6,644 bases of DNA from a bacterium (GTDB taxonomy: Bacteria > UBA8248): NCBI GenBank assembly GCA_027622355.1, contig JAQBZT010000171.1, positions 1 through 6,644 on the forward strand, in the 5' to 3' direction. The translations under genes were made by a program, and so were the position numbers. Of this stretch, positions 1 through 5,820 are shown in pieces; positions within the stretch are counted from its first letter, which is position 1; each line of letters opens with the position of its first letter. The notes beneath the pieces are model-generated. The model was not told the origin of the DNA and did no database searches. It worked only from the letters and a program-made list of their open reading frames with translations.

Positions 1-118
1 CGCTGCCGCCGTCGGCCACGATCACCTCATGCGCACCTGCCAAGGCGCCCGGCCCCGCAAACAGGCTTGCGATGCGGGCAGCCTCGTTCAGCGCCGGAAT
101 CACGATGGAAATCTTCAC
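1..118 (-). CDS. Family-2 glycosyltransferase, N-terminal fragment (runs off left edge)
   Basis: Only the first 39 codons are present, starting at a GTG at 118-116. An AGGAGG-type ribosome binding site lies about 6 nt ahead of it (seen at 121-128 on the plus strand), which fixes the start. The peptide opens with the GT-A core signature of family-2 glycosyltransferases: a first beta strand (KISIVIPALNE), a helix, then EVIVADGGS, the acidic nucleotide-sugar-binding strand. The short spacing between these two motifs and the DGGS ending resemble the TIGR04283 group (rSAM/selenodomain-associated transferase 2). That subgroup assignment is inference from memory. The enzyme would transfer a sugar from an activated nucleotide donor at the cytoplasmic face; donor and acceptor cannot be told. 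The gene is divergent from the Usp operon. The family is secure, the subgroup moderately so. Confidence 0.82.
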   Translation of the reverse strand, partial: MKISIVIPALNEAARIASLFAGPGALAGAHEVIVADGGS

Positions 119-230
119 GGCTTCCTCCTGGGCCGATGCCTTACGCAAAAATGTCTCAAAAAACACGGCATTGGGGCATATATTCTCACCCTATTTTCGG
201 CCCGGTGTCGAACCGGAATTTTTACGCATG

Positions 231-248
231 CATTATCAATGGATTATG
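231..248. repeat. Imperfect inverted repeat upstream of the sigma-54 promoter
   Basis: The arms CATTATC (231-237) and GATTATG (242-248) pair at six of seven positions around a 4-nt AATG spacer. The repeat ends 24 nt before the -24 element. A dyad this close could be an operator or an accessory-protein site, but it is AT-rich and short and could be chance. The rest of 119-395 holds no convincing gene. A smaller perfect dyad, CCGGT-N5-ACCGG, lies at 202-216. Confidence 0.3.
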
Positions 249-272
249 GAGGCCCGCCCCCTTTTTTCAACC

Positions 273-288
273 TGGCACATGATTTGCC
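273..288 (+). promoter_or_regulatory. Sigma-54 (RpoN) -24/-12 promoter for the usp operon
   Basis: TGGCAC at 273-278 and TTGC at 284-287 match the RpoN consensus TGGCAC-N5-TTGC. The invariant GG (274-275) and GC (286-287) are separated by exactly the required 10 nt, and the sequence is preceded by a pyrimidine. Transcription should begin near 299, giving a leader of roughly 97 nt before the first Usp start at 396. The site is on the same strand as the three usp genes and the only gene ahead of it is divergent, so they are its obvious target. A sigma-54 promoter needs an AAA+ enhancer-binding protein; none is encoded in the window and no canonical activator site was recognised upstream. Confidence 0.72.
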
Positions 289-395
289 TTTTATCTGGAT
301 GAGGGCTTGCAGACACAAGCGCCATCGCGGCCGGCTTGCTCCCCGGTCCGATGTGGCGATGTTACCGATGTGGACATGTTAAAGGAGGGGGGAAA

Positions 396-854
396 ATGGA
401 CATCAAACGAATTTTGACGCCGATTGATTTTTCTTCGCGCAGCCGAGACGAGATCCGTTGGGCCATTACCTTGTCCCGCAATTTCGGCTCCGAACTCCTT
501 GTCCTGCACGTTGTTCCCGCCGAGGCGGCGGATGCGGCCTTGAAGGGAACCGGAAAGAGCTGGGACATCGTCCGCGCGGAGTTGATTGCCGAGGCGAGTC
601 TCCTCGTTGATGAAGTTTGCCGGGAGCTTTCCGTGGCAGGCCTGGAGCATGAAGAACACATCGTCACCGGCGACCCGGTAGAGGAAATCCTGAAGACCAC
701 GCTAAGGGAAAAGGCCGACCTCATCGTTCTCTCTTCCCGGAGCCGGACGGGACTCTCCCATGCGCTTCTCGGGAGCGTCACCGAAGAGATCGTGCGGCGC
801 GCGCCGGTGCCTGTCTTCACATTGAATCGCGAAACCACCGCCGAGGCTGCATGA
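396..854 (+). CDS. UspA-family universal stress protein, first of three, with altered nucleotide-binding loop
   Basis: This is a 152-residue single-domain universal stress protein of usual family length. The ATG at 396 is chosen because a strong AAAGGAGGGG ribosome binding site (381-390) lies just ahead and the core strand follows at once (KRILTPIDFS, with Asp11 at the adenine-contact position). An in-frame upstream extension to 336 lacks both features. The C-terminal segment carries the Usp hallmark RTGLSHALLGSV near residues 117-128. In ATP-binding Usp proteins (MJ0577 type) the loop reads G-2X-G-9X-G(S/T). Here the segment at 113-127 is SSRS, then nine residues, then GS, so the conserved second glycine is Ser116. 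ATP binding may therefore be weakened or lost (inference). It is first in the sigma-54-linked operon, and its stop lies about 40 nt before the next start. Its exact stress role cannot be read from sequence. Confidence 0.93.
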   Translation: MDIKRILTPIDFSSRSRDEIRWAITLSRNFGSELLVLHVVPAEAADAALKGTGKSWDIVRAELIAEASLLVDEVCRELSVAGLEHEEHIVTGDPVEEILKTTLREKADLIVLSSRSRTGLSHALLGSVTEEIVRRAPVPVFTLNRETTAEAA

Positions 855-896
855 GCGGGTTTGCGGGGCCGAAAAGTTTCCAGAAGGAGCATGGTC

Positions 897-1367
897 ATGA
901 TGAAGAGAATTCTCGTTCCTCTCGATGGTTCGCCGCTGGCCGAGGAAATCTTGTCGCGGGTCCGCGATTTTGCGATGACCCAGGGCGCCCAGGTGATTCT
1001 GCTGCGCGTGGCGTTCGCACTGGTATTTCCCGGCTCCGACCCCTCGGAGAATCAGATCAAAGTGGTCGAAGAAGCCAATCTGTACGTTGACGAGATGAAG
1101 CGGAAACTCGAGGCGGAGGGCATGGAGGCGGAGGGCGTTGTCCGCTACGGATTTCCCGCCCAGGAGATTCTGGAGCATGCCGCCCGAAACAACATCGATC
1201 TCATCGCGATGGCCACACACGGCCGGAGTGGGCCGACGCGATGGGTTCTCGGCAGCGTGGCCGAGGAAGTGCTGCGCCATTCCCAGATTCCGGTCCTGCT
1301 ATTTCGGGCGTCAAAGACAGCCGATAAAAAATACGTTCCCGGCTCGGCTTTCGCCCAGCCCAATTAA
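897..1367 (+). CDS. UspA-family universal stress protein, second of three
   Basis: This is a 156-residue Usp domain beginning MMKRILVPLDGS, with the adenine-contact Asp at residue 10. Three in-frame ATGs lie close together at 891, 897 and 900. The AAGGAG at 884-889 is only 1 nt from the first but 7 nt from the second, so 897 is preferred. An upstream TTG at 861 has no such support. The nucleotide loop is canonical: ATHG (106-109), nine residues, then GS (119-120), followed by the amphipathic VAEEVLRH helix and the final IPVLLF strand. This matches the ATP-binding Usp class. A polar 20-residue tail extends past the domain. Paralogues lie on both sides, and the third gene begins 11 nt after this stop. 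It is presumably co-transcribed with both. Confidence 0.94.
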   Translation: MMKRILVPLDGSPLAEEILSRVRDFAMTQGAQVILLRVAFALVFPGSDPSENQIKVVEEANLYVDEMKRKLEAEGMEAEGVVRYGFPAQEILEHAARNNIDLIAMATHGRSGPTRWVLGSVAEEVLRHSQIPVLLFRASKTADKKYVPGSAFAQPN

Positions 1368-1378
1368 GGGGATCTGCC

Positions 1379-1825
1379 ATGGCTAAATTCGCTCCCAAGA
1401 AAATTCTCGTGCCGATTGATTTCTCTAACTCCAGCTACTCCGCCCTTGAGGCCGCGACCGGGATCGCGGAGTTGCGCAACGCGGAGATCACCGTGATCCA
1501 CGTCATGGCCGAACCGGCAACCTCGGTTCCCTACGAGGTCTACATCGACTGGGAAAAGGTCAAGTTGGAAATCAGGGCGGACGCCGAAAAACGGATCACC
1601 GAAATGTGCGAAAAGGGCTGCCCCGGCATCGCCTGCAAGAAGGAGCTGGTCTGGGGTGACGCCGCAACCGCCATCGCCGCGAAGGCCGAAGAGGAAGGCT
1701 ACGACATGATCGTGATGGCCACGCACGGCCGGACCGGCCTGCCGCGGCTCTTCATCGGCAGCGTGGCCGAGAGCGTGATCCGCCATGTTCCCTGCCCGGT
1801 GCTGACCATCCGGGTGCCCGCCTGA
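1379..1825 (+). CDS. UspA-family universal stress protein, third of three
   Basis: This is a 148-residue Usp domain from the ATG at 1379, with AAGGGGA (1366-1372) 6 nt upstream and overlapping the previous stop codon. It opens KKILVPIDFS (Asp14 at the adenine-contact position). It carries a canonical ATP loop, ATHG (114-117), nine residues, GS (127-128), and ends with the CPVLTI strand. It has three cysteines outside the loop (Cys77, Cys81, Cys86) in a segment ahead of the loop where its two paralogues have none. Whether they matter is unknown. It is the last gene of the operon; a strong hairpin terminator follows 25 nt after its stop. The three copies are well diverged from each other, which suggests an old tandem expansion rather than a recent duplication. 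Confidence 0.94.
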   Translation: MAKFAPKKILVPIDFSNSSYSALEAATGIAELRNAEITVIHVMAEPATSVPYEVYIDWEKVKLEIRADAEKRITEMCEKGCPGIACKKELVWGDAATAIAAKAEEEGYDMIVMATHGRTGLPRLFIGSVAESVIRHVPCPVLTIRVPA

Positions 1826-1850
1826 GGAACCTCGGCAAGAGCCTCATGCC

Positions 1851-1895
1851 CTCTCCCCCCCCTCTCCGGGCCTGCCGGAGGGGGGGGGATTTTTT
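1851..1895 (+). terminator. Rho-independent terminator of the usp operon
   Basis: A long GC-rich stem has a left arm of a C8 run followed by TCTCCGG (to 1869), a GCCTG loop at 1870-1874, and a right arm CCGGA followed by a G9 run (1875-1888). One wobble pair interrupts the stem. Six thymines follow at 1890-1895. It starts 25 nt after the third usp stop and insulates the operon from the ABC gene downstream. Confidence 0.88.
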
Positions 1896-1994
1896 GCCGG
1901 TCCAGGAGTTGATCCCGGCCTCCAAGCCCGTATGATGGCGCCTCGGGAAGGGGAAGTTCCGCCTCCTGCAGATGCGGGGCGGCGCGTATACCCG

Positions 1995-2007
1995 AAAATT
2001 GTATAAT
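1995..2007 (+). promoter_or_regulatory. Candidate -10 element for the ABC-ATPase/protease unit
   Basis: AAAATTG followed by TATAAT (2002-2007) is a perfect housekeeping -10 hexamer in an otherwise GC-rich spacer, 72 nt before the TTG start of the ABC gene and downstream of the terminator. No recognisable -35 is found at 16-18 nt upstream, so this is a partial match only. The remainder of 1896-2079 holds no supported gene. Confidence 0.4.
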
Positions 2008-2079
2008 CATCCTTTGTCGCCGCGCGTGCCCGAGGGAGCCCTTGCTGCGCCGGACATGGTTGCGGGATAGGAGAGTCTT

Positions 2080-3150
2080 TTGGCCAGGATCAAGCTCGAA
2101 AACCTCGTGAAAAAATTCGGATCGGTCACCGCCGTCGCCGGCGTGTCGTTCGACATCGACGACGGCGAGTTCATGATCATGGTCGGGCCTTCGGGCTGCG
2201 GAAAAACCACGACGCTCAACATGATCTCGGGACTGGAAACGCCCACCAGCGGCACACTCATGATCGGGGAGCGCCTCGTCAACGATCTCGACCCGGGCGA
2301 GCGCGGTCTCGGCATGGTCTTCCAGGACCTCGCTCTTTTTCCCCATATGACGGTTTTCGAAAACGTGGCCTTCGGGCTGCGGGTGAACAAGGTCGCTGAC
2401 AGCGAGGTGCGCCAGCGCGTGCAGAAGGTGACGGAAACGATGAAAATTTCGCATCTCCTGTCCAAAAAACCGGGACAATGCTCCGGCGGAGAGGCGCAGC
2501 GCGTGGCCCTCGCCCGGACGATCATCACCAACCCGGACGTTCTCCTCATGGATGAGCCGCTCTCCAGCCTGGATGCGAAACTGCGGATCGACATGCGCAC
2601 CGAACTGAAACGTCTTCACGAGGCACTGAAGTCCACATTCGTCTACGTCACCCATGATCAGGCGGAAGCCATGACGATGGCCGACCGCATCGTCGTCATG
2701 CGGGACGGCCACATTCAGCAAATCGGGACGCCCCTCGAAATCTACCGGACGCCGGTCAATCAGTTTGTCGCCACCTTTTTCGGCACACCCACCATGAACA
2801 TGATTTCAGGGCGCATCTCCGCCGGAGAAAACCCGCTCTTCCAGTCGGAACAGTTCGAGCTTTCCCTGCGGCGCGACACCGTTCCGGCCTCCGCCTTCGG
2901 CCGGAAAGTGAACCTCGGAATCCGCTCAGAGCACATCCGGATGGGAAGCGCCGGCGTCCGGGGAGAGATCAAGCTCCTCGAACCTCTCGGAAACGAAACA
3001 CTGGTATTTTTCACTTACGGCGCGGACCCGCTCTTCGTGGCCAAGACAAGCGCCGACCAGGAATACCGGGTGGGCGATTCGATACACTTCGACTTCAACC
3101 CCAATGGCGTTCTCTTTTTCGATGCCGAAGACGGCAAACGCCTGGAGTAG
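2080..3150 (+). CDS. ABC transporter ATP-binding protein, MalK/UgpC/PotA type
   Basis: This 356-residue cytoplasmic ATPase would energise an importer. The TTG start at 2080 is supported by AGGAGA at 2069-2074, 5 nt ahead, and by MARIKLENLVKKFG being a normal family N-terminus. Motifs in order: Phe13 in the A-loop position, Walker A GPSGCGKT (36-43), Q-loop Gln82, signature CSGGE (134-138), Walker B VLLMDE (154-159), D-loop SSLD (162-165) and H-loop His192. Residues from about 240 form the C-terminal OB/TOBE-type regulatory domain typical of sugar, polyamine and iron importers, and the length fits. The signature is unusual, since the family norm is LSGGQ. Substrate cannot be inferred: no permease or binding protein lies next to it, so it is either an orphan subunit serving a remote transporter or part of an unusual pair with the protease 4 nt downstream. 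Confidence 0.93.
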   Translation: MARIKLENLVKKFGSVTAVAGVSFDIDDGEFMIMVGPSGCGKTTTLNMISGLETPTSGTLMIGERLVNDLDPGERGLGMVFQDLALFPHMTVFENVAFGLRVNKVADSEVRQRVQKVTETMKISHLLSKKPGQCSGGEAQRVALARTIITNPDVLLMDEPLSSLDAKLRIDMRTELKRLHEALKSTFVYVTHDQAEAMTMADRIVVMRDGHIQQIGTPLEIYRTPVNQFVATFFGTPTMNMISGRISAGENPLFQSEQFELSLRRDTVPASAFGRKVNLGIRSEHIRMGSAGVRGEIKLLEPLGNETLVFFTYGADPLFVAKTSADQEYRVGDSIHFDFNPNGVLFFDAEDGKRLE

Positions 3151-3154
3151 CGCC

Positions 3155-4714
3155 TTGGCCTCTCCCCTGACTTCACGAAAACCAATCGCCATCGTGACGC
3201 TTTTCGCGTGGCTGCTGATTCTCATGCTCTTGTCGGCCGCGCCGGCTCCGGGCCAGACGCCCTCGTTTCCGGCGCCATCTCCCGAGGCGCAAAGCGCCAT
3301 TTTTCTTTTCCGCGAGGCTGCGGGCACCATCGAGGAAAACTACGCCTCCCTCCCCGACCGGAAAAAATTCCTGGCCGCCGGAATCTTCGGACTCCAGAAA
3401 TCTCTCGGCAAGGAAAACCTGCAGGTCATCCAAAATTCTCCCCGCAGCTTCCTGCTCCGCTCCGGGGAGAACGAGCTGGCTGTCCACTTCGGCGGCTCCC
3501 GCGGGAGCGAACTCACCTCCTTCGAAAGCGCCTACCAGTTTGCTGTCATGAATGGAAAAACCGAAAAGAAAAACAAACCCCTCGAGATCATGTACCAGGC
3601 GCTCGACGGAATGATCTCGGCGCTCGACGAATTCAGCGGATTCCTGGACCCCGCCGCCTTCCGGGAATTGCAGGTGGAAACTTCCGGCCGCTTCGGCGGG
3701 ATCGGCATCTCGGTCTCGATGCGCGATGGGTATCTGACCATCATCGCCCCCATCGAGGACACGCCCGGGTTCCGGGCGGGCCTGCTGCGGGGCGATATTA
3801 TTCTTGCGGTCAACGTCGAGGAGATCCGCAACATAACGCTCCGGGAGGCGGTCACTCGCATGCGCGGGCCGCCCGACACGGAGGTGCGGCTTCTCATCCA
3901 GCGCCAGGGATGGGAAAAACCGCGCGAATTCCGAATCGTGCGCGCTGTCATTGAAACGCCCAGTGTCACCAGCCGCCTTCTCGAAGGGAGTATCGGCTAC
4001 ATCCGCATATCCACTTTCCATCAGGAAACCACCCACGAACTCGACGAGGCGCTCGAGCGGCTTCTGAAAGAAAACCCCCGCGGCTTCATCCTTGATCTGA
4101 GAAACAACCCGGGCGGCCTGCTTCTGCAATCGGTCCGGGTGGCCGAGCGTTTCCTGCCCCGGAAGAGCATGATCGTCTTCACCAAGGGGAGGCACCGCGA
4201 GCATGTCCTTTATTTCCACACCGAGGAGAGCGGACGTGTGCGCCGCAAACCCCTCGTCGTCCTCGTCAACGGCGGCAGCGCCAGCGCTTCGGAGATCGTC
4301 GCCGGTGCGCTTCAGGATCTCGACCGGGCGCTGCTCATCGGCCAGAAAACTTTCGGAAAAGGATCCGTCCAGACCATCATCCCGCTCGGCCATGAAACCG
4401 GAATCCGCCTGACCACCGCCCTCTACTACACTCCGCTGGGGCGGAGCATCCACCACAAGGGAATCCGCCCGGACGTGGTGGTCGCGGATTCGAAGAGGCC
4501 CCGGAGCGCTTCCTCCTCCGCGCCCGGCGATGGCCCCCCGGCCTTCGGCGAAAATGACCCGCAACTGGACCTGGCACGGATGATTCTTCAAAAGGGAGGG
4601 GGCGCCAGCCTCGAGGAGATGCGCTACATCGCCCGGCGCCTCATCGCCCGGAAACCGGCCGGCGAACCGAAGGAAAAAACCAGGGAAAAACCCGCGGCCC
4701 GATCAGGCGGCTGA
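3155..4714 (+). CDS. Exported C-terminal processing peptidase (S41A, CtpA/Prc type) with PDZ domain
   Basis: This 519-residue serine protease cleaves proteins near their C-termini in the envelope. The TTG at 3155 is chosen because GGAG (3144-3147) sits 7 nt upstream and a clean signal sequence follows (Arg8-Lys9, hydrophobic 11-28, cleavage likely at 28-33, no lipobox cysteine). Earlier in-frame ATGs at 3104 and 3122 lack ribosome binding sites and overlap the ABC gene. A PDZ domain spans about 179-263 (GIGISV, GLLRGD). The S41 core has DLRNNPGG and SASASE. By alignment to Prc and CtpB the nucleophile is the middle serine, Ser377, with Lys402 25 residues later in FGKG and Gln406, so the catalytic set is complete. 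The protein is longer than usual for Ctp (about 400-450) through an enlarged N-terminal region and a low-complexity basic tail. Its ribosome binding site abuts the ABC stop codon, suggesting translational coupling. Confidence 0.94.
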   Translation: MASPLTSRKPIAIVTLFAWLLILMLLSAAPAPGQTPSFPAPSPEAQSAIFLFREAAGTIEENYASLPDRKKFLAAGIFGLQKSLGKENLQVIQNSPRSFLLRSGENELAVHFGGSRGSELTSFESAYQFAVMNGKTEKKNKPLEIMYQALDGMISALDEFSGFLDPAAFRELQVETSGRFGGIGISVSMRDGYLTIIAPIEDTPGFRAGLLRGDIILAVNVEEIRNITLREAVTRMRGPPDTEVRLLIQRQGWEKPREFRIVRAVIETPSVTSRLLEGSIGYIRISTFHQETTHELDEALERLLKENPRGFILDLRNNPGGLLLQSVRVAERFLPRKSMIVFTKGRHREHVLYFHTEESGRVRRKPLVVLVNGGSASASEIVAGALQDLDRALLIGQKTFGKGSVQTIIPLGHETGIRLTTALYYTPLGRSIHHKGIRPDVVVADSKRPRSASSSAPGDGPPAFGENDPQLDLARMILQKGGGASLEEMRYIARRLIARKPAGEPKEKTREKPAARSGG

Positions 4715-5455
4715 GAAGGCTGCAACCGTGGCCACCGCCAGGGCGATTCCGAGAAGTTTCCGCTTCGTGAATCTCTCTTTCATCCACACCGTCGCCATGG
4801 CGGCGCTGACCACGAAACTCAATTGAGAGATGGGCACGACCACGCTGGCCTCGCCCGTCCGCATGGCGCTCATGAGCGCGATGATCCCGATGGGAAAACA
4901 AACGCCCGTCACCGCCGCATGCGCCCATCCGGCCCGGGAGAACTTCGGCCCTCCCTGGGAGAAAACCGCGAACAGAAAAGCCAGCCCCGTGAAGAAGACC
5001 GCCTGGCCGTGCATCAGCATCGAGGGCGCCTCCCCCGCCATCACCCCCAGCTTGTAGACGATATTGAGAAGACTGACCGCCACCATGGCCACCACCGCCC
5101 ATACGATGGAGATCGGCGGGATCCCTCCCCGGCCCTGGGCGCGGCCCCCAAAATCGGAAAGCAGAAAAATCGCGCCCCCCGCAAACAAGAACCCGGCCGT
5201 TTTCCGCAGGGTGAGCGCCTCGCCGAGGAAGACAATCGCCAGGGCGGCGGCCACGATGAAGCTGATGCGGTAAATCGGGGTGCTGACGCTGGCCTCGCCC
5301 AGCCGGACGCTCCGCATGAAGGCCCAAAATCCGGTGAAGATGAAGACAGCCGCCGCAATTCCCAGGAACGTGTAGCGGCTCCAGGAATAGGCGCCCTCCA
5401 GATACGCCCAGATGATCGTGATGGGCAGCGCGATGCACGACTGGGAGAAAGTCAT
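4703..5455 (-). CDS. EamA/DMT-superfamily permease (N-terminus likely longer, see adjoining entry)
   Basis: This inner-membrane protein of 250 residues from the ATG at 5455 has at least eight hydrophobic segments and the internal duplication typical of the drug/metabolite transporter superfamily. The segment at about 45-100 (MRSVRLGEASV, then a long helix, FLGEALTLRK) repeats at about 193-248 (MSAMRTGEASV, a long helix, WMKERFTKRK). Full-length members have ten helices and about 280-300 residues. The missing first helix is encoded in the same frame just upstream, so 5455 is the most upstream standard start codon but is probably not the true one. The substrate is unknown; the family moves amino acids, nucleotide sugars and other metabolites. 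It overlaps the protease gene tail to tail by 12 nt and no terminator is seen between them. Confidence 0.85.
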   Translation of the reverse strand: MTFSQSCIALPITIIWAYLEGAYSWSRYTFLGIAAAVFIFTGFWAFMRSVRLGEASVSTPIYRISFIVAAALAIVFLGEALTLRKTAGFLFAGGAIFLLSDFGGRAQGRGGIPPISIVWAVVAMVAVSLLNIVYKLGVMAGEAPSMLMHGQAVFFTGLAFLFAVFSQGGPKFSRAGWAHAAVTGVCFPIGIIALMSAMRTGEASVVVPISQLSFVVSAAMATVWMKERFTKRKLLGIALAVATVAAFSAA

Positions 5456-5552
5456 CGTCCCGGCGGAGATGCCCCGCCGGGCCGCGCGGCCGTAGGTAAA
5501 ATCCGCCGCACCGATGAAAACGGTTGAAAAAAGAGCCGATAGCAGATGTCAT
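5456..5552 (-). pseudogene. First helix of the EamA permease, separated from its ATG by a likely one-base frameshift
   Basis: The EamA frame stays open upstream of 5455 to a TGA at 5551-5549. The open part encodes a convincing first helix and loop, LLSALFSTVFIGAADF followed by a basic loop (AARRG). It contains no ATG, GTG or TTG; a CTG at 5545 is the only near-start. In the neighbouring frame an ATG at 5552 has an AGGG 7 nt upstream. Removing one T from the T6 run (A6 on the plus strand, 5527-5532) would join this ATG to the EamA frame as MTSAIGSFSTVFIG. Possible explanations are a sequencing or assembly error in a homopolymer, a true inactivating insertion, ribosomal slippage, or CTG initiation. 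The coding character is clear; the cause is undecided. Confidence 0.55.
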
Positions 5553-5678
5553 GGGCGCACCCTAACCCGAAGGGAGGCGTGCCGCCAAAAGGCGAGGGCA
5601 GGAATGAGATCCCCCGGCCGGAGCAAGCGGCCCGGAGATATTTCGCCCGGAATTCGTTTCTCCTATCTTCCCTGCCCC

Positions 5679-5697
5679 AAAATTGTTATAATTATAA
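5679..5697. promoter_or_regulatory. Candidate -10 region with 12-bp palindrome between eamA and the Cys4 gene
   Basis: AAAATTG is followed by TTATAATTATAA (5686-5697), a perfect 12-bp palindrome that places a TATAAT hexamer on each strand (5687-5692 plus, 5696-5691 minus). It lies in the divergent gap between the EamA gene and the Cys4 gene, so it could serve both directions. No good -35 hexamer is found at proper spacing on either strand, so the call is tentative. The rest of 5553-5820 shows no supported gene. Confidence 0.35.
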
Positions 5698-5820
5698 AAG
5701 AGGTTGACTGTGGGTTCCGGCGGGTACAGGTTACATGTGCAGGCGGTTGGTGGAGATTGATTTTCAACGTTTTGCCGGGAAGTTACCCCACTGCCCAGTT
5801 GACAGAAAACGAGGCGATTC

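Noticed and set aside
1932..2006. Short open frame of 24 codons between the terminator and the ABC gene
   Set aside because: It has no ribosome binding site or family resemblance, and it overlaps the candidate -10 element.
1699..2721. Open frame of 340 codons on the minus strand
   Set aside because: It runs antisense across the third Usp, the terminator and the ABC gene, with His/Arg-rich shadow composition and no recognisable motif.
4562..4582. TGGCACGG as a second sigma-54 promoter
   Set aside because: It lacks the GC of the -12 element at the required spacing and lies inside the protease coding region.
3173..4591. Long open frame of 472 codons on the minus strand
   Set aside because: It lies wholly inside the protease gene on the opposite strand, is rich in D, G, R and E typical of antisense frames in GC-rich DNA, and shows no domain.
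4641..5552. Open frame of 303 codons on the minus strand starting at the ATG at 5552
   Set aside because: Beyond the first few codons it is a frame-shifted shadow of the EamA gene with no membrane-protein character. Only its ATG and leader are of interest, as discussed under the EamA frameshift.
5704..5709. TTGACT as a -35 element
   Set aside because: At 15-18 nt downstream the candidate -10 sequences (TACAGG, CAGGTT) are poor.
5799..5804. TTGACA, a perfect -35 hexamer
   Set aside because: A matching -10 would fall after the Cys4 start codon at 5821, and nothing like TATAAT is there.
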